Below, one piece after another: positions 23,360 to 31,845 of a DNA stretch of 41,282 nt (the first letter of the stretch is position 1; every line of letters begins with the position of its first letter). Source of the DNA: Novosphingobium aquimarinum. Lineage in GTDB: Bacteria > Pseudomonadota > Alphaproteobacteria > Sphingomonadales > Sphingomonadaceae. The position numbers and the translations under genes are program-made. The stretch covers positions 1 through 41,282 of the forward strand of contig NZ_WRPO01000028.1 in the NCBI RefSeq assembly GCF_009746585.1. The letters are read 5' to 3'. Below the pieces are notes generated by a model, which was not told the DNA's origin, did not search any database, and worked only from the letters and a program-made list of their open reading frames with translations.

Positions 23360-23569
23360 ATGAAGGTGCGTTCAACAGGACAATCAACCGTGTGTCGCAA
23401 CAGCCTTGCCAGCGCTCTCTTCCTGAGTTTCATCGCGGCCACGCCCGCCTATGCCAATGGCGCTGTCCAACTTCCCGAACCGAGCAGCCTTCTGCTGCTC
23501 GCGATCGGCACCACTGGCTTGCTGGTCGGCCGCAGGATGGCGATCAAGCGCTCGTCCGGCGACGACTGA
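23360..23569 (+). CDS. PEP-CTERM mini-protein embedded in the his genes
   Basis: 69 residues from ATG 23360. The N-terminus is a signal peptide (hydrophobic 18-30, cleavage likely after AYA near residue 33). Only about six residues then precede a canonical PEP-CTERM sorting tail: LPEPSSLLLLAIGTTGLL followed by VGRRMAIKR. PEP-CTERM tails are processed by exosortase in the inner membrane, so the mature product would be almost nothing but anchor. It lies 104 bases after hisF and 70 before hisE. The ribosome binding site is weak (no clear GGAG), so expression level is uncertain. No exosortase gene is in the window. Confidence 0.7.
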   Translation: MKVRSTGQSTVCRNSLASALFLSFIAATPAYANGAVQLPEPSSLLLLAIGTTGLLVGRRMAIKRSSGDD

Positions 23570-23639
23570 CCCCTCCGGGGGGATCCGGGGAACGGCTTTC
23601 GGCTTGACCCGGTCCGTCCGGCGTTCCATTTCGCGCTCG

Positions 23640-23963
23640 ATGAGCGGCCCCGACACTCTTGCGCGCCTCGAAGCGACAATCGCCACGCGTCGTACGGCCG
23701 ATCCATCGAGCAGTTACGTCGCCAAACTCCATGCCAAGGGCCTCGGCAAGATCAGCCAGAAGCTGGGCGAGGAAGCGGTCGAGACGGTGATCGCGGCGCT
23801 CAGCGAAGACCGCGAGGCACTCGTCGGCGAAGCGGCCGACTTGCTGTTCCACCTGATGGTCCTGCTTAGCGCCCGGGATGTATCACTGGCCGAAGTTATG
23901 GACGAGCTGGACCGGCGCGAAGGAACTTCAGGCATTGCCGAAAAGGCGGCCAGAACCTCCTGA
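23640..23963 (+). CDS. hisE: Phosphoribosyl-ATP pyrophosphatase
   Basis: Hydrolyses phosphoribosyl-ATP to phosphoribosyl-AMP, step 2 of histidine synthesis. It has 107 residues, all-alpha MazG-like fold: KLHAKGLGKISQKLGEEAVE, VIAALSEDREALVGEAADLLFH with the metal-binding Glu/Asp residues, and LMVLLSARDVSLAEVMDELDRR. ATG 23640 gives the standard MSGPDTLARLEATI start; open sequence upstream is not part of the family. HisI, HisG and HisD are not in the window. Confidence 0.94.
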   Translation: MSGPDTLARLEATIATRRTADPSSSYVAKLHAKGLGKISQKLGEEAVETVIAALSEDREALVGEAADLLFHLMVLLSARDVSLAEVMDELDRREGTSGIAEKAARTS

Positions 23964-23975
23964 AAGGACGAGATA

Positions 23976-24353
23976 ATGCCGATCGACCCGCGCGAACCTT
24001 ACGACAACGACAACATCTTCGCGAAGATCCTGCGCGGCGAGCTGCCGTGCAACAAGGTCTACGAGGATGAGCACGCGCTCGCCTTTCACGACATTCGCCC
24101 GCAGGCACCGGTCCACGTGCTCGTCATCCCCAAGGGCGCATACGTCAGCTGGGACGACTTCACGGCCAAGGCCGAGGATGGCGAGATCGCCGGGTTCATG
24201 CGCGCCGTCGGCCATGTGACGCGCGAACTCGAGCTCGACGAGCCGGGATATCGGCTGATGATCAACATGGGCACGAACGGCCACCAGGAAGTGCCGCATT
24301 TGCACGTTCATATCTTCGGCGGGCGGCAATTCTTCCAGATGATCGCCGATTGA
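23976..24353 (+). CDS. HIT family nucleotide hydrolase/transferase
   Basis: 125 residues of the histidine-triad family (HinT-like purine nucleoside phosphoramidase). The triad HLHVHIFGG is near residue 109; NIFAKILRGELPCNKVYEDE and AFHDIRPQAPVHVLVIPK are typical. AGGACGAG lies 5 bases before the ATG. It begins 12 bases after hisE, a conserved neighbour order in sphingomonads, and may clear or transfer nucleotide by-products, but a link to histidine synthesis is only positional. Confidence 0.93.
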   Translation: MPIDPREPYDNDNIFAKILRGELPCNKVYEDEHALAFHDIRPQAPVHVLVIPKGAYVSWDDFTAKAEDGEIAGFMRAVGHVTRELELDEPGYRLMINMGTNGHQEVPHLHVHIFGGRQFFQMIAD

Positions 24354-24460
24354 GGCGCGTCATCGCGGGATTTCCGCCGATAAAATGAGCCTGGGCTGCC
24401 GCGAACTGTTCGCAGCAGCTAGGCAGCGCGATTCGAGCCCGCTACACACCCGTCGCACCC

Positions 24461-24922
24461 ATGACGGAATTTCCCAAACCTTCCAGCGGAGTGATCGAAG
24501 GCGGCATTCACCGCTATGCCCTGCGCGTATTCTACGAAGATACCGACGCGGGCGGCGTGGTCTATCACGCCAATTACCTGCGCTGGTTCGAACGCGCGCG
24601 GACCGACCTGCTGCTTTTGCTGGGCGTCGATCAGCGCGAAGCGATCGAAAGCGGCCTGGGGCTCTATACCGTGGCCGAAGCCTCGCTGCGCTACCTCGCG
24701 CCGGCGCGGCTGGGGGACACGGTGATCCTCGAAACCGTCGCCGAGACGATCCGCCGCGTCTTCGTCGTCATGCGCCAGATCGCCTGGCGGGGTGACACCA
24801 AACTCTGCGAGGCCAGCCTGCGGGTGGGCTTTGTCACCCCCGAGGGGCGGCCTCGCGCGCAACCCGAGGCCTGGCGGCAGGCCTTCTCCCGTCTCCAGCC
24901 CGACCCGAAAGGTCCCGAATGA
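24461..24922 (+). CDS. ybgC: YbgC/TolQ-cluster acyl-CoA thioesterase
   Basis: Hot-dog-fold thioesterase of 153 residues, first gene of the Tol-Pal operon. The signature VFYEDTDAGGVVYHANYLRWFERAR (about 24-48) includes the active-site Asp and the YHANY motif. It may hydrolyse acyl-CoA near phospholipid synthesis. Its stop overlaps the tolQ start by 4 bases (ATGA). The ribosome binding site is weak; ATG 24461 is the only start that keeps the normal length. Confidence 0.92.
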   Translation: MTEFPKPSSGVIEGGIHRYALRVFYEDTDAGGVVYHANYLRWFERARTDLLLLLGVDQREAIESGLGLYTVAEASLRYLAPARLGDTVILETVAETIRRVFVVMRQIAWRGDTKLCEASLRVGFVTPEGRPRAQPEAWRQAFSRLQPDPKGPE

Positions 24923-25644
24923 CTCTCGCCTCGCTCACGGCGTCGCTTTCCGGCATGGCGCCGGCCGGCAGCGGTACGCCTGACCGGCTCGACCCGGTCC
25001 AACTGTTTCTCGATGCCGACATCGTCGTTCAAGTGGTCATGATCGGCCTGCTGCTGGCCAGCATCTGGAGCTGGATGATCATCGTCTCGTTCTCGATGCG
25101 CATGGCGAGCGTGCGCCGCCGGTCGGACGCCTACGAGGAAGGGTTCTGGGATGCGCCCAACTTCGACGCCTACCAGAAAGAGCGCCGGCGCGGCGACGTG
25201 CCTCTGGGCAAGGTCGCGGGCGAAGGGCTGGCCGAATACAAGCGCAACGCCGCGTTGAAGCGCTTCGACGCCGAGGGCGCGCGCCAGCGCATCGCGGCCG
25301 CAATGGATTCCAAAGTGGGCGAAGAGGCGGAACGGCTCTCTGACCGGCTCAACTTCCTGGCGACGGTCGGCTCGGTTTCGCCGTTCGTGGGACTGTTCGG
25401 CACCGTGTGGGGCATCATGAACAGCTTCTTCCAGATCGGACAACAGCAGAATTCCTCGCTGGCCGTCGTCGCGCCGGGCATTTCCGAAGCGCTGTTCGCG
25501 ACCGCGATCGGCCTGTTCGCGGCCATCCCAGCGGTGATCGCCTACAACCGCTTCTCGCACCGGGTGAACGCCTTCGAGGCGCGGATGCAGCGCTTTGCCG
25601 AGCAATTCCACTCGGCGCTGTGCCGCCAGCTGGAGAACCGCTGA
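24919..25644 (+). CDS. tolQ: Tol-Pal system inner-membrane protein TolQ
   Basis: Proton-channel subunit of the TolQR motor that energises TolA. It has 241 residues and three membrane helices: one near 35-55 (VVMIGLLLASIWSWMIIVSF) and two near 145-205 with FLATVGSVSPFVGLFGTVWG and ISEALFATAIGLFAAIPAVI, both diagnostic of the ExbB/TolQ family. It has overlapping junctions with ybgC (4 bases) and tolR (1 base). Confidence 0.95.
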   Translation: MTLASLTASLSGMAPAGSGTPDRLDPVQLFLDADIVVQVVMIGLLLASIWSWMIIVSFSMRMASVRRRSDAYEEGFWDAPNFDAYQKERRRGDVPLGKVAGEGLAEYKRNAALKRFDAEGARQRIAAAMDSKVGEEAERLSDRLNFLATVGSVSPFVGLFGTVWGIMNSFFQIGQQQNSSLAVVAPGISEALFATAIGLFAAIPAVIAYNRFSHRVNAFEARMQRFAEQFHSALCRQLENR

Positions 25645-26102
25645 TGGCGATGGGGCTGGTTGGCGGACGCCGTCGCGGGCGACGCGGACGGGGCGGCTCG
25701 CGCGCGCCGATGTCGGAGATCAACGTCACGCCGCTGGTCGACGTGATGCTGGTGCTCTTGATCATCTTTATGGTCACCGCGCCGCTGCTCAAGGCGGCGG
25801 TGCCGATCGAGCTGCCCGAAAGCCGCGCCAAGGCGATGTCGGAGGAAGCGCAGCAGCTGACCATCACCATTCGCCGCGATGGCGTGATCTACCTGGAAGA
25901 CGCGCCGCTGTCGCCCGGCGAGCTCGCGGATCGGCTGGCCGCGGTTCCCGCCGGCGCCGACGGTCGCCCGCCTCTGGTGACGCTGCGCGCCGACCGGGCA
26001 ATCGATTACGGGACGGTGATGGGCGTCATGGGCGAACTCAATCGCGCCGGCTTCACCTCGATCTCGCTGGTGACCGATGTCAGCGGCGGTTCAGGCGCCT
26101 GA
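25644..26102 (+). CDS. tolR: Tol-Pal system inner-membrane protein TolR
   Basis: ExbD-type partner of TolQ, 152 residues. After a basic Gly/Arg-rich cytoplasmic N-terminus (1-22, richer in Arg than usual) come MSEINVTPLVDVMLVLLIIF, with the proton-relay Asp at 33, and a periplasmic domain with IRRDGVIYLEDAPLS and VMGVMGELNRAGFTSISLVT. The ATG overlaps the tolQ stop (TGATG). It ends 17 bases before tolA. Confidence 0.95.
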   Translation: MAMGLVGGRRRGRRGRGGSRAPMSEINVTPLVDVMLVLLIIFMVTAPLLKAAVPIELPESRAKAMSEEAQQLTITIRRDGVIYLEDAPLSPGELADRLAAVPAGADGRPPLVTLRADRAIDYGTVMGVMGELNRAGFTSISLVTDVSGGSGA

Positions 26103-26119
26103 CGGTAGCGAACGCAAGA

Positions 26120-27070
26120 ATGGCTGCAGCAACGCTCAGGAGAGAGGAAGGGCTCGGGCTCGCGGTCGCGATCGCGGCGCATATCGCCCTGGTTGCCGTC
26201 CTGCTGCTGCGCCCCGAAAGCGCTGAGATCGTGAAGCCGCCCGAGCGGATTGAAGTCACGATCAGCGACGAGGTCGCGTTGCGGTCGACCTCGCCCACGC
26301 CGTATGCGCAGCCTGCGCCGGACATCGCGCCGACACTGGGCGAAGCGGCGCCGATGGCCGTGCCGGACTTTGCCGAACCTCTGCCGCTCCCGCCGCAGCC
26401 GGTCGCTCAGCCAGAACCACGTCCCGCGCCTCCTGCCGATGAACGGCCGCGCCGCCGCCCCGAACCGAGCCGCAGCGAAACTCGCCCCACGCCGCGCCGC
26501 GCTCCGCCGCCGCCCAAGCCCCCCGCGCCGCCACAGCGGACCGAACGTCGCCAAGCCGCGAAGCCTGCGCCGGCCCCCGCCGCGCCGAAAGCGAATCGTA
26601 AGCCTGCGACCAAGTCCGCGCCGGCACGAGCCACGCCCAAGGCGGATCCCAAACCGACCGCCAAGTCGGGGGGTAGCCGGGTTGGCGCTGATTTCCTCGA
26701 AGGCGTGAACAGTTCCGAAGGGAGCTCGCGTTCGAGGCCGGCCGCGGAAATCGGCCCTCGAGTTCAGGCCTCGCTGGCCAGCGCCATCACACGGCAGTTG
26801 AAGCCGCACTGGCAGGCTCCGCAGGGTGCGGATGCTGACCAGCTGGTGACGATCGTGCGTTTCCGCCTCAATCGCGACGGGTCTCTCTCCGGGAGCCCGA
26901 CGATCGTACGCCAGAGCGGTGTTACGTCGGCGAACGAAGCGCAGAAGGAACGCCATGCCGAACAGGCGATCCGGGCGGTGCGACTGGCGGCCCCGTTCAA
27001 TCTCCCGGAAGAGTTTTACGACGGCTGGAAGACCGTAACTTCTCAATTCGACAGAAGGTTGTCCCAATGA
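26120..27070 (+). CDS. tolA: TolA: TonB-like envelope protein of the Tol-Pal system
   Basis: 316 residues linking the TolQR motor to TolB-Pal. There is one N-terminal membrane anchor (about 11-31: GLAVAIAAHIALVAVLLLRP), a long Pro/Ala/Arg/Lys-rich spacer (about 75-185) in place of the helical Ala/Lys spacer of enterobacterial TolA, and a C-terminal TonB/TolA-type domain starting near ASLASAITRQLKPHWQAP. Start ATG 26120 is the first that keeps the anchor near the N-terminus; the ribosome binding site is weak. The open frame upstream is a shadow of tolR. The stop overlaps the tolB ATG. Confidence 0.88.
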   Translation: MAAATLRREEGLGLAVAIAAHIALVAVLLLRPESAEIVKPPERIEVTISDEVALRSTSPTPYAQPAPDIAPTLGEAAPMAVPDFAEPLPLPPQPVAQPEPRPAPPADERPRRRPEPSRSETRPTPRRAPPPPKPPAPPQRTERRQAAKPAPAPAAPKANRKPATKSAPARATPKADPKPTAKSGGSRVGADFLEGVNSSEGSSRSRPAAEIGPRVQASLASAITRQLKPHWQAPQGADADQLVTIVRFRLNRDGSLSGSPTIVRQSGVTSANEAQKERHAEQAIRAVRLAAPFNLPEEFYDGWKTVTSQFDRRLSQ

Positions 27071-28464
27071 AAACTGCTGCCATCGCACTTCTTCTGGCGA
27101 GCGCGAGTTTCCTCGGATCTCCCGCGCTTGCTCAGGTCGAATCATCGTCGCCGACTGTCGCAGCGGAACCGATGGTCGAGGAAACCGACCCCGATGGAGG
27201 GTTGAGCGTAACGGTTTCCGATGAGAACGAGTGGCAGGATCTCGGTATCGCCATCACCAACTTCGCCACCGATGCGGACGTCTCGACGCAGACCAATGCG
27301 GGCAGCACCGCTCAACTCGGCCGAGCGATCTCGGGCGTGATCGCATCCGACTTGCGCAACAACGGGCTGTTCAAGCCGTCGGGCCCGTCGGGCTTGCCCG
27401 ATGTGCCGTATCCCGCGGTGCAGTCGCCCGATTACCCGGTCTGGAGCTCGCGCAGCGCCGACATGCTGGTGCAGGGCTACGTTCGCGCAGGCGCGGGCGG
27501 CACGCTGACGGTCGGCTGCTACCTTTACGACGTCGCGCTCAAGCAGCAGCTCGTGAAAGGCGGCTGGCAGTTCGGCGCGTCTGACTGGCGGCGCGCGGCG
27601 CACAAGTGCTCCGACCTCATCTATTCGCGCTTGTCGGGCGAGAGCCCGTTCTTCGACAGCCGCATTGCCTATATCGCCGAAACCGGCCCCAAGGACAGGC
27701 GGATGAAGCGTCTGGCAGTGATGGATTCGGACGGTGCCAACCACAAGTACCTGACCAGCGGGCAGGCGACCGCGCTGACGCCGCGCTATTCGCCCGATTA
27801 CCAGCAGATCCTCTACTTGTCGTACCTTAACGGCCAGCCGAGCATCTATGTCTACGATCTTGCCACCGACACGCAGAAGCTGATCGCGCGCAACACCAAC
27901 CCGACTTTCGCGCCGCGCTGGTCGCCCGACGGGCGCTGGATCCTCTATTCGATGGCGACCGGCGGCAACACCGACATTTACAAGATCTCGGCCAACGGCG
28001 GCAGCGCGCAGCGGCTGACCGATACGCCCGGCATCGACATCGGCGGCAGCTTCTCGCCCGATGGCACGCGGATCGTGTTCGAGAGCGATCGGTCGGGCAG
28101 CCAGCAGATCTACGTGATGAACGCGGATGGTTCGAACCAGCGGCGGATCAGCTTCTTCGGCGGACGTTCGGCAACTCCCGAATGGAGCCCGCGCGGGGAT
28201 CAGATCGCGTTCACTCACATCGCGGGTGACTTGCGGATCGCGGTCATGCGCCCCGACGGTGGCGGTTTCCGCTACCTGACCGACGCCTGGCAGGACGAGG
28301 CCCCGACCTGGTCGCCCAACGGCCGCATCGTCCAGTTCTTCCGGACGCAGCGCAATTCGGGCGAAACCACCATCTGGCAAGTCGATTTGACCGGCCGCAA
28401 CGAACGCAAACTGCCTACCCCGGTGGGGGCTTCGGACCCGGCCTGGGGGCCGATCCGTCCTTGA
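27067..28464 (+). CDS. tolB: Tol-Pal system periplasmic beta-propeller protein TolB
   Basis: 465 residues. A signal peptide (1-25, ending ALAQ) is followed by the alpha/beta domain (GIAITNFATDADVS) and a six-bladed propeller with repeated motifs such as YSPDYQQILYLSYLNGQPSIY, WSPDGRWILY, FSPDGTRIVFESDRSG and WSPRGDQIAFTH. It binds Pal and TolA in the periplasm. The ATG overlaps the tolA stop (ATGA). The region between tolB and pal (90 bases) may hold a separate promoter; no clear hexamers were identified. Confidence 0.96.
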   Translation: MKTAAIALLLASASFLGSPALAQVESSSPTVAAEPMVEETDPDGGLSVTVSDENEWQDLGIAITNFATDADVSTQTNAGSTAQLGRAISGVIASDLRNNGLFKPSGPSGLPDVPYPAVQSPDYPVWSSRSADMLVQGYVRAGAGGTLTVGCYLYDVALKQQLVKGGWQFGASDWRRAAHKCSDLIYSRLSGESPFFDSRIAYIAETGPKDRRMKRLAVMDSDGANHKYLTSGQATALTPRYSPDYQQILYLSYLNGQPSIYVYDLATDTQKLIARNTNPTFAPRWSPDGRWILYSMATGGNTDIYKISANGGSAQRLTDTPGIDIGGSFSPDGTRIVFESDRSGSQQIYVMNADGSNQRRISFFGGRSATPEWSPRGDQIAFTHIAGDLRIAVMRPDGGGFRYLTDAWQDEAPTWSPNGRIVQFFRTQRNSGETTIWQVDLTGRNERKLPTPVGASDPAWGPIRP

Positions 28465-28554
28465 TTTGCTTGACTGCCGCGCAATTCTGTCAATTTGTGT
28501 GCGGAACTGCTGAGCGCCCCGTCCATTAGCTTAAAGCAGACCGAGGAGACAACT

Positions 28555-29073
28555 ATGCCCAACCTGCTGAAATTCGGCCCTACCGTATCGCTTTTCGCTG
28601 GCGCTCTCGCGCTGTCCGCTTGCGCCTCCAAGGCGCCGAAGGAATTGCCGCCCGAGCCCGGCCCCGCGACCAATACCAACACCGGTGCCGGTTCGCTTGG
28701 CGCGGTCCCCGGTAGCCAGGCCGATTTCGTGCAGCTCATGCAGGGTTCGGACACGATCTATTTCAACACCGATCGATACGATATCGATTCGTCTGATCAG
28801 GTCGCGCTCGCCAAGCAGGCGCAATGGCTTGCCCGTTATCCGTCCAAGCGCGCCACCATCGAAGGTCATGCCGACGAGCGCGGGACGCGCGAATACAACC
28901 TCGCGCTGGGCGAACGCCGCGCCAACGCGGCTAAAAACTATCTCGTCAGTCTCGGGATCGACGCCTCGCGCCTTTCGACCATCAGCTACGGCAAGGAACG
29001 CCCGGTTGCGCTGGGCTCGAACGAGCAGGCATGGGCACAGAACCGCCGCGCGGTGACCGTCACCATAGATTGA
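28555..29073 (+). CDS. pal: Peptidoglycan-associated lipoprotein Pal
   Basis: Outer-membrane lipoprotein of 172 residues tethering the membrane to peptidoglycan. The lipobox LSAC puts the lipidated Cys at residue 23. The OmpA-like domain starts near IYFNTDRYDIDSSD and includes the diaminopimelate-binding IEGHADERGTREYNLALGERRA and NRRAVTVTID at the end. GAGGAG lies 7 bases before the ATG. The last 14 bases overlap the 3' end of a small convergent gene. Confidence 0.96.
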   Translation: MPNLLKFGPTVSLFAGALALSACASKAPKELPPEPGPATNTNTGAGSLGAVPGSQADFVQLMQGSDTIYFNTDRYDIDSSDQVALAKQAQWLARYPSKRATIEGHADERGTREYNLALGERRANAAKNYLVSLGIDASRLSTISYGKERPVALGSNEQAWAQNRRAVTVTID

Positions 29074-29254
29074 ACGACGTCAGCCACCGAGCGGCCCCGG
29101 CAGGACCGGGGACGCTCGCGGTTGGCTGCGCGACGATGGCGCTCGTGTTTGCGGTCGGGCCGAGGCTGGCTTCGTAAGCCTGCGAGCCGAACAGCACGTA
29201 AGCTGCCATCATCAGGATCGAAAGTCCGGCGGAGATTGTGAGCTTGTCGCTCAT
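29060..29254 (-). CDS. Small single-helix membrane or exported protein
   Basis: 64 residues from ATG 29252-29254 (an ATG 9 bases upstream is the alternative). The N-terminal hydrophobic stretch (about 5-23: LTISAGLSILMMAAYVLFG) could be a signal peptide or anchor; the rest is Ala/Thr/Pro-rich. No family is recognised. A good sigma-70 promoter lies 30 bases upstream. It overlaps the end of pal by 14 bases on the opposite strand. Small size keeps confidence moderate. Confidence 0.6.
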   Translation of the reverse strand: MSDKLTISAGLSILMMAAYVLFGSQAYEASLGPTANTSAIVAQPTASVPGPAGAARWLTSFNLW

Positions 29255-29283
29255 GCCTGTCATCCCAACTACTAAACTAGGTT

Positions 29284-29312
29284 ATATTAACTCAGGTTAT
29301 GAGTTGTTGCAA
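29284..29312 (-). promoter_or_regulatory. Sigma-70-like promoter with a palindromic operator in the spacer
   Basis: On the minus strand TTGCAA (29312-29307), 17 bases, TAATAT (29289-29284). AACTC-N7-GAGTT, a perfect inverted repeat (29289-29305), fills the spacer. It should drive the small gene ending at 29060 and may be repressed by a dimeric regulator. A second AGGTTAT copy (29279-29285 and 29294-29300) is also visible. Confidence 0.5.
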
Positions 29313-29398
29313 CTGCACAATCGCATGCCGCCGTTAATTCGCTCTGAACAAGGGGCAAGGCCTTGCATCGCTTTCGAGTCATGGATTAGGCACCGCCG

Positions 29399-29944
29399 AT
29401 GAGCAAACCGCGCCGATCGAACGACTGGGGCTTCCCGCGCTGGCGGGGCTATGAGAGCGGCCGCGAAGCCGCCAGCGTGCGCTTGTGTGATCGGCATGGC
29501 TGCACCGAACAGGGCACTTGCCCGGCGCCGAAATCGCCCAATAGCCCGGATCGGTGGTATTTCTGCCAGAAACACGCGGCCGAATACAACTCGGGTTGGG
29601 ACTACTTCGCGGGTCTCGATGCCGAAGCGGCGGCCGAACGGGAATCGCAGGAACGGGCAGACAACGCCGGCTACAAGGAATCGGCGCATTATGGCTGGGC
29701 CGGATCGGGTGACGGCTCGCGCAGCCGCGACGAGATGCGTGCGCTCGAATTGCTCGGGCTGGAAGCCGACGCCGATTTCGAAATGATCAAGAAGGCCTGG
29801 CGGAGCAAGGCCAAGGAAGTCCACCCCGACGTCAGGCCGGGCGACGAGGAAGCCGCCAAGGCGTTCCAGGCGTTTCAGGTCGCCTACGAGGTGCTGCGCG
29901 CGGCCGAGGAACGTCGCGAATGGAAGCCCCACTCCGAACTCTAA
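29399..29944 (+). CDS. J-domain protein with an N-terminal Cys/His cluster
   Basis: 181 residues, co-chaperone of DnaK-type Hsp70. The C-terminal J domain (about 110-172) has helix II-type IKKAWRSKAKE, the HPD triad in EVHPDVRPGD and AFQAFQVAYEVLR. The N-terminal half contains a possible zinc site: CDRHGCTEQGTC and later WYFCQKHAAEYN. No Gly/Phe or DnaJ zinc-finger region is present, so this is a type III J protein. It is divergent from the small 29060-29254 gene and faces the DASS transporter end to end with 6 bases between stops. Confidence 0.88.
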   Translation: MSKPRRSNDWGFPRWRGYESGREAASVRLCDRHGCTEQGTCPAPKSPNSPDRWYFCQKHAAEYNSGWDYFAGLDAEAAAERESQERADNAGYKESAHYGWAGSGDGSRSRDEMRALELLGLEADADFEMIKKAWRSKAKEVHPDVRPGDEEAAKAFQAFQVAYEVLRAAEERREWKPHSEL

Positions 29945-29950
29945 GCGCCG

Positions 29951-31363
29951 CTACCCAGTGAGCGCGTGAACGGTCCAGGCGACCGCGACCAGCAGCGGCG
30001 CGCCAGCGATATCGAGCAGCAGACCTGCCTTTACCATGCGGGGCAGGGCGATACGCCCCGTGGACCAAGCGATCGCATTCGGCCCGGTTCCAGCCGGCAG
30101 CATGAAGCCCCAGCTCGCGGCGAGCGCCGCCGGAACCGCGAGCAGGATCGGATCGGCTCCGAGCGCGACTCCCAGACTGGCGACCACCGGCATGATCCCG
30201 CTCGCGGTGGCGACGTTGCTGGCGAATTCAGTGATGAGAATGACCATGGCGACGATCGCCACCGCGACCAGCCACAGCGGGGCCGCCGACAGCGGCAGCA
30301 GCGCCTGACCAAGCCAATCGGCCAATCCCGAAGCGCCCATGCCTTCTGCGAGCGCCAAGCCGCCGCCGAACATCATGATGACGTCCCATGGTGCGCGGTT
30401 CGCCTCGGACCAGATGAGCAAGGGCCTGCCGGTCCCGTCGGGGACGAGGAAGAGCAATAGGCCGACGCCGATCGCGATCGTCCCGTCGGTGAGCGAACCT
30501 GCCGGAAGCAGCGGCGCGAGCAGAGGGGTGGCCATCCACAAGGAGAACGCGAGCGCGACCAACGGTACGAGCCGGCGTTCCGCGCTCGACCAGGTCGGGT
30601 CGATTTCGATCGCGGTGCGGGCCGCGCCGATATCGAAGCGGCGCGCGCCGACATGCTGGACAGCCGTGATGATCACCGCAGCGAGCGGAATTCCGATCAG
30701 CACGACGGGCACGCCGACGAGGCTCCATTGCGCGAAGCTGATCCGCACGCCCATCATCGAATCGAGCAGCGCCACCGCGATCGCGTTGGTGGGGGACCCC
30801 ACGATCGTGCCGAGCCCGCCAATCGAGGCGGCAAAGGCAATGCTCATCGGCAAAGCGCCGGAGAGCCCGTCGTGATCGTCCTCGCCCAGGCCGCCTGCTT
30901 CCAGCACGGCCACGGCCATCGGCATCATGATCAGCGAGGTCGAGGTGTTCGAGATCATCATCGAGAGGATGGCGGCCGCCATCATGAACGCCAGCAGCAG
31001 CTGACGCGAACCGCCCCGCGAACCGAGCCGGTCGAGCAGTGCGAGCGCCAGCCGGCGATGCAGGCCGGTGCGCTCGATCGCCAGAGCAATGAAGGCCCCG
31101 CCCAGAATCAGGAAGAGCGTGGGCGAATAGTAGCTGGACGCCGTTTCGCCCGCGGTCATCACGCCGCAAAAGGGCAGGACCACGAAAGGCAGCAGCGCGG
31201 TGGCGGTGAGGGGCACGGCCTCCGTCATCCACCAGGCCGCCATCCAGACCACGAGCCCGGCAACCAGCAGTGCCTCGCGCGGCATTCCCGCCGGTGTCGG
31301 CAAGACGATCGCGGCAAGGAATGCCGCCACGCCTGCCAACAATCCTGCCCTGCGCGCCGTCAT
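29951..31363 (-). CDS. DASS/SLC13-family sodium- or proton-coupled anion symporter
   Basis: A 470-residue inner-membrane carrier with about 11-12 helices. The family's substrate/sodium motifs are MMISNTSTSLIMMPMA in the first half and ITEFASNVATASGIMP in the second, with LGTIVGSPTNAIAV and MLPAGTGPNAIAW at the re-entrant loops. Substrates of the family are dicarboxylates, citrate, sulfate or phosphate; none can be chosen here. The start ATG at 31361-31363 begins MTARRAG then the first helix; longer upstream starts are not supported. It is divergent from the VOC gene (86 bases). Confidence 0.9.
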   Translation of the reverse strand: MTARRAGLLAGVAAFLAAIVLPTPAGMPREALLVAGLVVWMAAWWMTEAVPLTATALLPFVVLPFCGVMTAGETASSYYSPTLFLILGGAFIALAIERTGLHRRLALALLDRLGSRGGSRQLLLAFMMAAAILSMMISNTSTSLIMMPMAVAVLEAGGLGEDDHDGLSGALPMSIAFAASIGGLGTIVGSPTNAIAVALLDSMMGVRISFAQWSLVGVPVVLIGIPLAAVIITAVQHVGARRFDIGAARTAIEIDPTWSSAERRLVPLVALAFSLWMATPLLAPLLPAGSLTDGTIAIGVGLLLFLVPDGTGRPLLIWSEANRAPWDVIMMFGGGLALAEGMGASGLADWLGQALLPLSAAPLWLVAVAIVAMVILITEFASNVATASGIMPVVASLGVALGADPILLAVPAALAASWGFMLPAGTGPNAIAWSTGRIALPRMVKAGLLLDIAGAPLLVAVAWTVHALTG

Positions 31364-31449
31364 GCCCGCGTCGCCCCCCACCCCGTTGTCAAATCGCCGG
31401 ACGACTCTAGACTGCTCGCACGATCGGACAAGCTGCGAGGAGCGCACCA

Positions 31450-31845
31450 ATGGCGCAATCGGATGGACGCGTTCTCGGGATAGGCGGGTTCTTCCTGCGG
31501 TCGAAAGATCCTGGTGCCCTGGCGGCATGGTACCGCGACAATCTCGGCATGGTCGTGACCAAGGCCGGCGAGCCCGATCCCAGTGGGGCCTGGACCTGGG
31601 TTCAGGAGTCGGGTGAGACGGTGTTCTCGACCTTTCCCGCCGATACCGATTACTGGCCGGCCGAGCGCCAAGTCATGCTGAACCTGCGCGTCGCCGGTCT
31701 CGACAGCCTTGTCGAGCGTCTCGCAGCGGCGGGCACACCGGCCGAACGACGCGCCGAGTGGGACGATCCCCACGTCGGCCGCTTTGCACGGGTTCACGAC
31801 CTCGAAGGCAATCCGATCGAACTGTGGGAGCCGCCCACCGGTTGA
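31450..31845 (+). CDS. VOC (glyoxalase/bleomycin-resistance) family protein
   Basis: 131 residues, a single vicinal-oxygen-chelate domain: GIGGFFLRSKDPGALAAWY, DNLGMVV, and LEGNPIELWEPP at the end with the metal-ligand Glu. Members are glyoxalases, dioxygenases or resistance proteins; the specific reaction is unknown. ACAAGCTGCGAGGAG lies just before the ATG, with GAGGAG as the ribosome binding site. Confidence 0.9.
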   Translation: MAQSDGRVLGIGGFFLRSKDPGALAAWYRDNLGMVVTKAGEPDPSGAWTWVQESGETVFSTFPADTDYWPAERQVMLNLRVAGLDSLVERLAAAGTPAERRAEWDDPHVGRFARVHDLEGNPIELWEPPTG

